In this document: piece after piece, positions 61,634 to 64,000 of the stretch
How positions within the stretch are numbered: position 1 is the first letter of the stretch
Layout: each line of letters opens with the position of its first letter
Assembly: GCF_022695595.1 (NCBI RefSeq)
Contig: NZ_CP074380.1
Coordinates: forward strand, 744,001-808,000
Reading direction: 5' to 3'
Source of the DNA: Streptomyces sp. MST-110588
GTDB taxonomy: Bacteria; Actinomycetota; Actinomycetes; Streptomycetales; Streptomycetaceae
Length of the DNA stretch: 64,000 nucleotides
Notes under the pieces: generated by a model
The model's input: only the letters and a program-made list of their open reading frames with translations
The model's database searches: none
What the model was told of the DNA's origin: nothing
Translations under genes and position numbers: made by a program

Positions 61634-61698
61634 TATTGCAGGCTAGGAGCGGTAAATTGGTGCAATGATGTTGAGCTTGAATGCAACGACTTGTTGCA
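61634..61698. promoter_or_regulatory. TTGCA half-site cluster and inverted repeat upstream of P450
   Basis: TGCAACGACTTGTTGCA (61682-61698) is a perfect 6-5-6 inverted repeat. Single half-sites occur at about 61634 (ATTGCAG) and 61662 (GTGCAATG). The region is markedly AT-richer than its surroundings. Candidate operator, 90-150 bases upstream of the P450 start. Confidence 0.5.
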
Positions 61699-61909
61699 AT
61701 GGATGACGGCGGAGGCAATGCTGACGGCCTGCCGGGACGATTCCTCACCCAGCCTGTGCGCCGGCGTGCCGCAGCCGGGCTCAAGGTGGGGCATTCCTGG
61801 AGCGGGCCGTCCAGGACATGATGGAGCCGGCCGACCGCCGGCGCGCTCCTGGCGCGCGAGGCCCGGGCGGGTCACGGCGGAACCGGGCGATGAGCGAGGA
61901 GGCGTGGCC

Positions 61910-62194
61910 ATGCGTATCCCTGGTCCCGAGCCCCGGGCGGACGGTGGGGTGGGCGCCGTCGCGGCGGCGGGCGGGCTGCACAACTACCAGTTGCGGCTGC
62001 ACGCCGAGTGCGGGCCCGTCGTACGGTTCCAGCTTCCGGGCGCGGAGACGGCCGTATCGGTGGCCGACCCCGTACTGCTGGAGGCCACGGCCGGCATCGA
62101 CAAACGGCCGGAGCGGCTGTTCGCGTTCCTGGCCCCGCTGTGCGAGGCCGGCAATCTGCAGGTGATGGCGGCTCTAGGTTCCGCGATTTCGTGA
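61910..62194 (+). pseudogene. Truncated cytochrome P450 (N-terminal fragment)
   Basis: GAGGAGG precedes ATG 61910. The frame reads MRIPGPEPRADG, then LHNYQLRLHAECGPVVRFQL, GAETAVSVADPVLLEATAGI, DKRPERLFAFLAPLCEAGNL, and stops at 62194 after about 94 residues. This is the beta1-B-helix region of a bacterial P450. The rest of the enzyme, including I-helix and haem Cys, is absent before the next gene, so it is a decayed or deleted copy. It is not a duplicate of the intact P450 next to it. Confidence 0.65.
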
Positions 62195-62363
62195 GCACCG
62201 GCGCGTGATCATGAGCATCGTTCGAGCATTTCCGCGCGATCGTGGGCAGCGGTACCGGCTCGGCGACGCTGCGCCGGCACTGGGCGCGGAGCTGTGTGAG
62301 GACTTCGCGCCGGGCGGGCCGGTCGTTTGGAGGTCTTGCTGTACGTCGGCTCCCGACGGCTGT

Positions 62364-63212
62364 TCAGGTGGCGATGTCGGCGAGCCTCGTGACCTCGTCG
62401 AGGTCGTCCGTTGCGGGCACGAAGATGATCTCGTCCACACCGAGGTCGGTGTACTCCTTGATGGACCGCTCGATCGTCTCCCGGGTGGTGCGGAGCACCG
62501 CGTTGGCGGCGATGTCCTTGGGGGCCAGCCGATAGAAGTCCTCGATGTTCGCCCGTCCGGCCTCGGGGTCGCCCAGTGCGAAACAGGTGAGGACGACGAG
62601 TTTCGGGGCGCCCTGGCGGCCTGCCTGTCGCCAGGCCCGTTTCGCCGCCTCGAAACTGGGCGCCGTCATGGCCGGAGGCAGCGAACCGCCGATGTAGCCC
62701 TCTCCCCAGCGCACCATGCGGTCCAGCGCACGAGCGGAGTACCCGCCGAACAGCATGGGGACGTGCCGGGTGCCCGACGGCACGGCCGGGTTCGGTCCGT
62801 TGCCGGCCGGCGCCCCGCTCCAGATCTCGCGGTACGTCGCCAGGTCGGATTCCAGCCGCGCGCCACGACCGTGCATGCCGTGACCGGGCACGGTGAACTC
62901 GTCCTCGCGCGACCCGACGCCGACACCGAGCGTGAGCCGGGCGCCGGAGACGCCGTCGATGCCCGCGATCTCCTTGGCCAGCAGAGCGCCGGGCCACGTC
63001 GGGGCCAGCAGGACCGCGCTGAGCAGTCCGATCGTGGTAGTCGCCCCGGCCGCGGCCGCGAGCGCGACGGTGTCGCTCACGCCCGGGTATGCGTAGCGCC
63101 CGGTCGTGGCAAGGGTGGAGAATCCCGCTTCCTCGGCCCGGGCCGCCCAGGGTGGAAGGGCCGACGCCCTGACGTCGCGGACCTGATTCGGAAGTCCGAT
63201 GCCGATCTGCAC
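62364..63212 (-). CDS. LLM-class F420/FMN-dependent oxidoreductase (luciferase-like)
   Basis: 282 residues with the luciferase-like barrel: MQIGIGLPNQVRD (beta1), ARAEEAGFSTLATTGRYAYPGVSDTVALAAAAGATTTIGLLSAVLLAPTWPGALLAKEIAGIDGVSGARLTLGVGVGSREDEF, and VPMLFGGYSARALDRMVRWGEGYIGG. This is the LLM subgroup that uses F420 or FMN. Soluble; the substrate is unknown. ATG 63212. It is 34 bases downstream of the second epoxide hydrolase on the same strand and probably co-transcribed with it. Confidence 0.9.
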   Translation of the reverse strand: MQIGIGLPNQVRDVRASALPPWAARAEEAGFSTLATTGRYAYPGVSDTVALAAAAGATTTIGLLSAVLLAPTWPGALLAKEIAGIDGVSGARLTLGVGVGSREDEFTVPGHGMHGRGARLESDLATYREIWSGAPAGNGPNPAVPSGTRHVPMLFGGYSARALDRMVRWGEGYIGGSLPPAMTAPSFEAAKRAWRQAGRQGAPKLVVLTCFALGDPEAGRANIEDFYRLAPKDIAANAVLRTTRETIERSIKEYTDLGVDEIIFVPATDDLDEVTRLADIAT

Positions 63213-63246
63213 AGTGGTTCCTCTCTGGGGTGGGGTCAGCCCTGCG

Positions 63247-64000
63247 TCAGGGTGTGCCGGGCAGGCTTCGGAAGAATTCCCGGATGTCGGCCACGAGTAG
63301 CTCGGGTGCTTGGAGGGCTGGGAAGTGCCCGCCTCGCTCGTACTCCCGCCAGCGGGTGATCAGGTGGGACCTTTTCGCCAGGTCCCGGATCGTGTGGTCC
63401 CCGGGGAAGTTCGCCACCGCTGTCGGGACCATCGACGGCGACGGTCTTCCCGTTGGCAGTTCGGCCCCGGCCTCGAAGTAGAGGCGTGCGGCAGAGCCCG
63501 CTGTCCTCGTCAGCCAGTAGATGGTGACGTTGGTCAGGATCGCGTCCCGGTCGACGGCGGTGTGCTTGGTCGCGGCGGGGTCGTAGTCGACGAACCATTC
63601 GGAATTCCAGGCCAGTTGACCGGCGGGCGAGTCGTTCAGCGCGTAGGCGATCGTCTGTGGGCGGGTGCTCATCTCGTGCATGTAGCCGGAACGCCCGTAC
63701 CACCACCGCTCGTGTGCGAGCGCCCGTTCGCGATCGGCTTCGCCGAGCATGTCGAGCTCGTCGGGGGACATGGGCCACGCGGCGAAGGCCAATGCGTTGA
63801 CGTGCACTCCGATCAGCCGTTCCGCGGCAACCCGGCCGAGCTCGGGCGCGATGAGACTGCCGAAATCCCCTCCCTGGGCCGCGTAGCGCTCGTACCCAGG
63901 CCGCTCATGAGCTGAGCCCAGGCGCGGGCGGTGCGGTTGACGCCCCAGCCGCGATCGCGGGTCGGACCGGAGAAGGCGTACCCGGGCAGGGAGGGCGCGA
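63247..64000 (-). CDS. Epoxide hydrolase, second copy; 5' end beyond window, one-base frameshift
   Basis: The C-terminal 218 or so residues (YERYAAQGGDFGSLIAPELGR... to GGHFPALQAPELLVADIREFFRSLPGTP) align throughout with the epoxide hydrolase at 31.2 kb, including nucleophile Asp and catalytic His. The frame upstream (RAWAQLMSGLG) is offset at the CCC run 63895-63897. The paralogue reads [18 protein letters not shown] without interruption, so one base is missing here. The EHN domain and start lie to the right of the window. Confidence 0.88.
   Translation of the reverse strand, partial: RALPARVRLLRSDPRSRLGRQPHRPRLGSAHERPGYERYAAQGGDFGSLIAPELGRVAAERLIGVHVNALAFAAWPMSPDELDMLGEADRERALAHERWWYGRSGYMHEMSTRPQTIAYALNDSPAGQLAWNSEWFVDYDPAATKHTAVDRDAILTNVTIYWLTRTAGSAARLYFEAGAELPTGRPSPSMVPTAVANFPGDHTIRDLAKRSHLITRWREYERGGHFPALQAPELLVADIREFFRSLPGTP

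Noticed and set aside
53025..61698. PadR operator (53025) and the P450-upstream repeat (61682) as one regulon
   Set aside because: Both use TGCAAC/GTTGCA half-sites, but spacers differ (two versus five bases), which would put the half-sites on different helix faces.
62195..62363. Possible continuation of the truncated P450 or a small gene
   Set aside because: No P450 motif appears in any frame and no start with a ribosome-binding site was found.
1..64000. tRNA, rRNA and riboswitch genes
   Set aside because: No cloverleaf with a T-loop GGTTCGAATCC-like core, rRNA signature or known riboswitch consensus was noticed on either strand; a covariance-model scan would be decisive.

Overview
The window is very GC-rich actinobacterial DNA, almost certainly a Streptomyces (or close relative) chromosome. 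Nearly every gene has G/C in third codon positions. Several families are typical of this group: DUF5133, a SigB/F/G-type sigma factor, GAF-ANTAR, a mycothiol-dependent isomerase-like protein, chitosanase GH46, DUF305/DUF6153, a UreA-UreB fusion and an NB-ARC regulator. No rRNA, tRNA, CRISPR array, replication origin or intact mobile element was recognised. It reads as accessory, stress- and secretion-oriented chromosome.

Layout. 0-6 kb: transglycosylase end, HAD phosphatase, flavin reductase, zinc alcohol dehydrogenase, CBS protein, large-subunit catalase. 6.5-12 kb: DUF5133, sigma factor, VOC protein, CPBP protease, roadblock-like protein, GAF-ANTAR regulator. 12.6-20 kb: a same-strand metabolic block (FAD/Fe-S oxidase, TPP enzyme, enolase-superfamily enzyme, haem-oxygenase-like diiron protein). 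20-26 kb: CDGSH protein, methyltransferase, PepSY lipoprotein, chitosanase flanked by mobile-element debris, secreted TIM-barrel protein. 25.7-31 kb: Clp-N/HTH protein with twin operators, CGNR regulator and MFS pump, VWA exported pair. 31-37.5 kb: epoxide hydrolase, ArsR-like regulator/MFS pair, STAS/TetR pair, aldo-keto reductase. 37.5-46.5 kb: DUF305/DUF6153, RraA-like protein, ABC-F protein with a leader, NB-ARC regulator divergent from two related unknown proteins, orphan histidine kinase. 46.5-64 kb: a very large fused ABC exporter, acyl-CoA dehydrogenase-like flavoprotein with PadR, GNAT, urease (ureAB-ureC-ureD), TetR/ketosynthase pair, P450, truncated P450, LLM flavoprotein, second epoxide hydrolase.

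Regulation is unusually readable. Perfect inverted repeats sit in the divergent or upstream regions of TetR, PadR, Clp-N/HTH, ArsR-like and chitosanase genes. Two promoters place the -10 box so close to the start codon that leaderless mRNAs are expected.

A data-quality warning affects the whole annotation. Eight breaks in seven otherwise intact genes are each repaired by adding exactly one base, and most lie at a G or C run: catalase, a VWA-partner protein, the ArsR-like regulator, the ABC exporter (twice), GNAT, ureC and the right-edge epoxide hydrolase. Same sign and same context point to sequencing or assembly error rather than eight real mutations. These genes are therefore described as single genes with their break points given.
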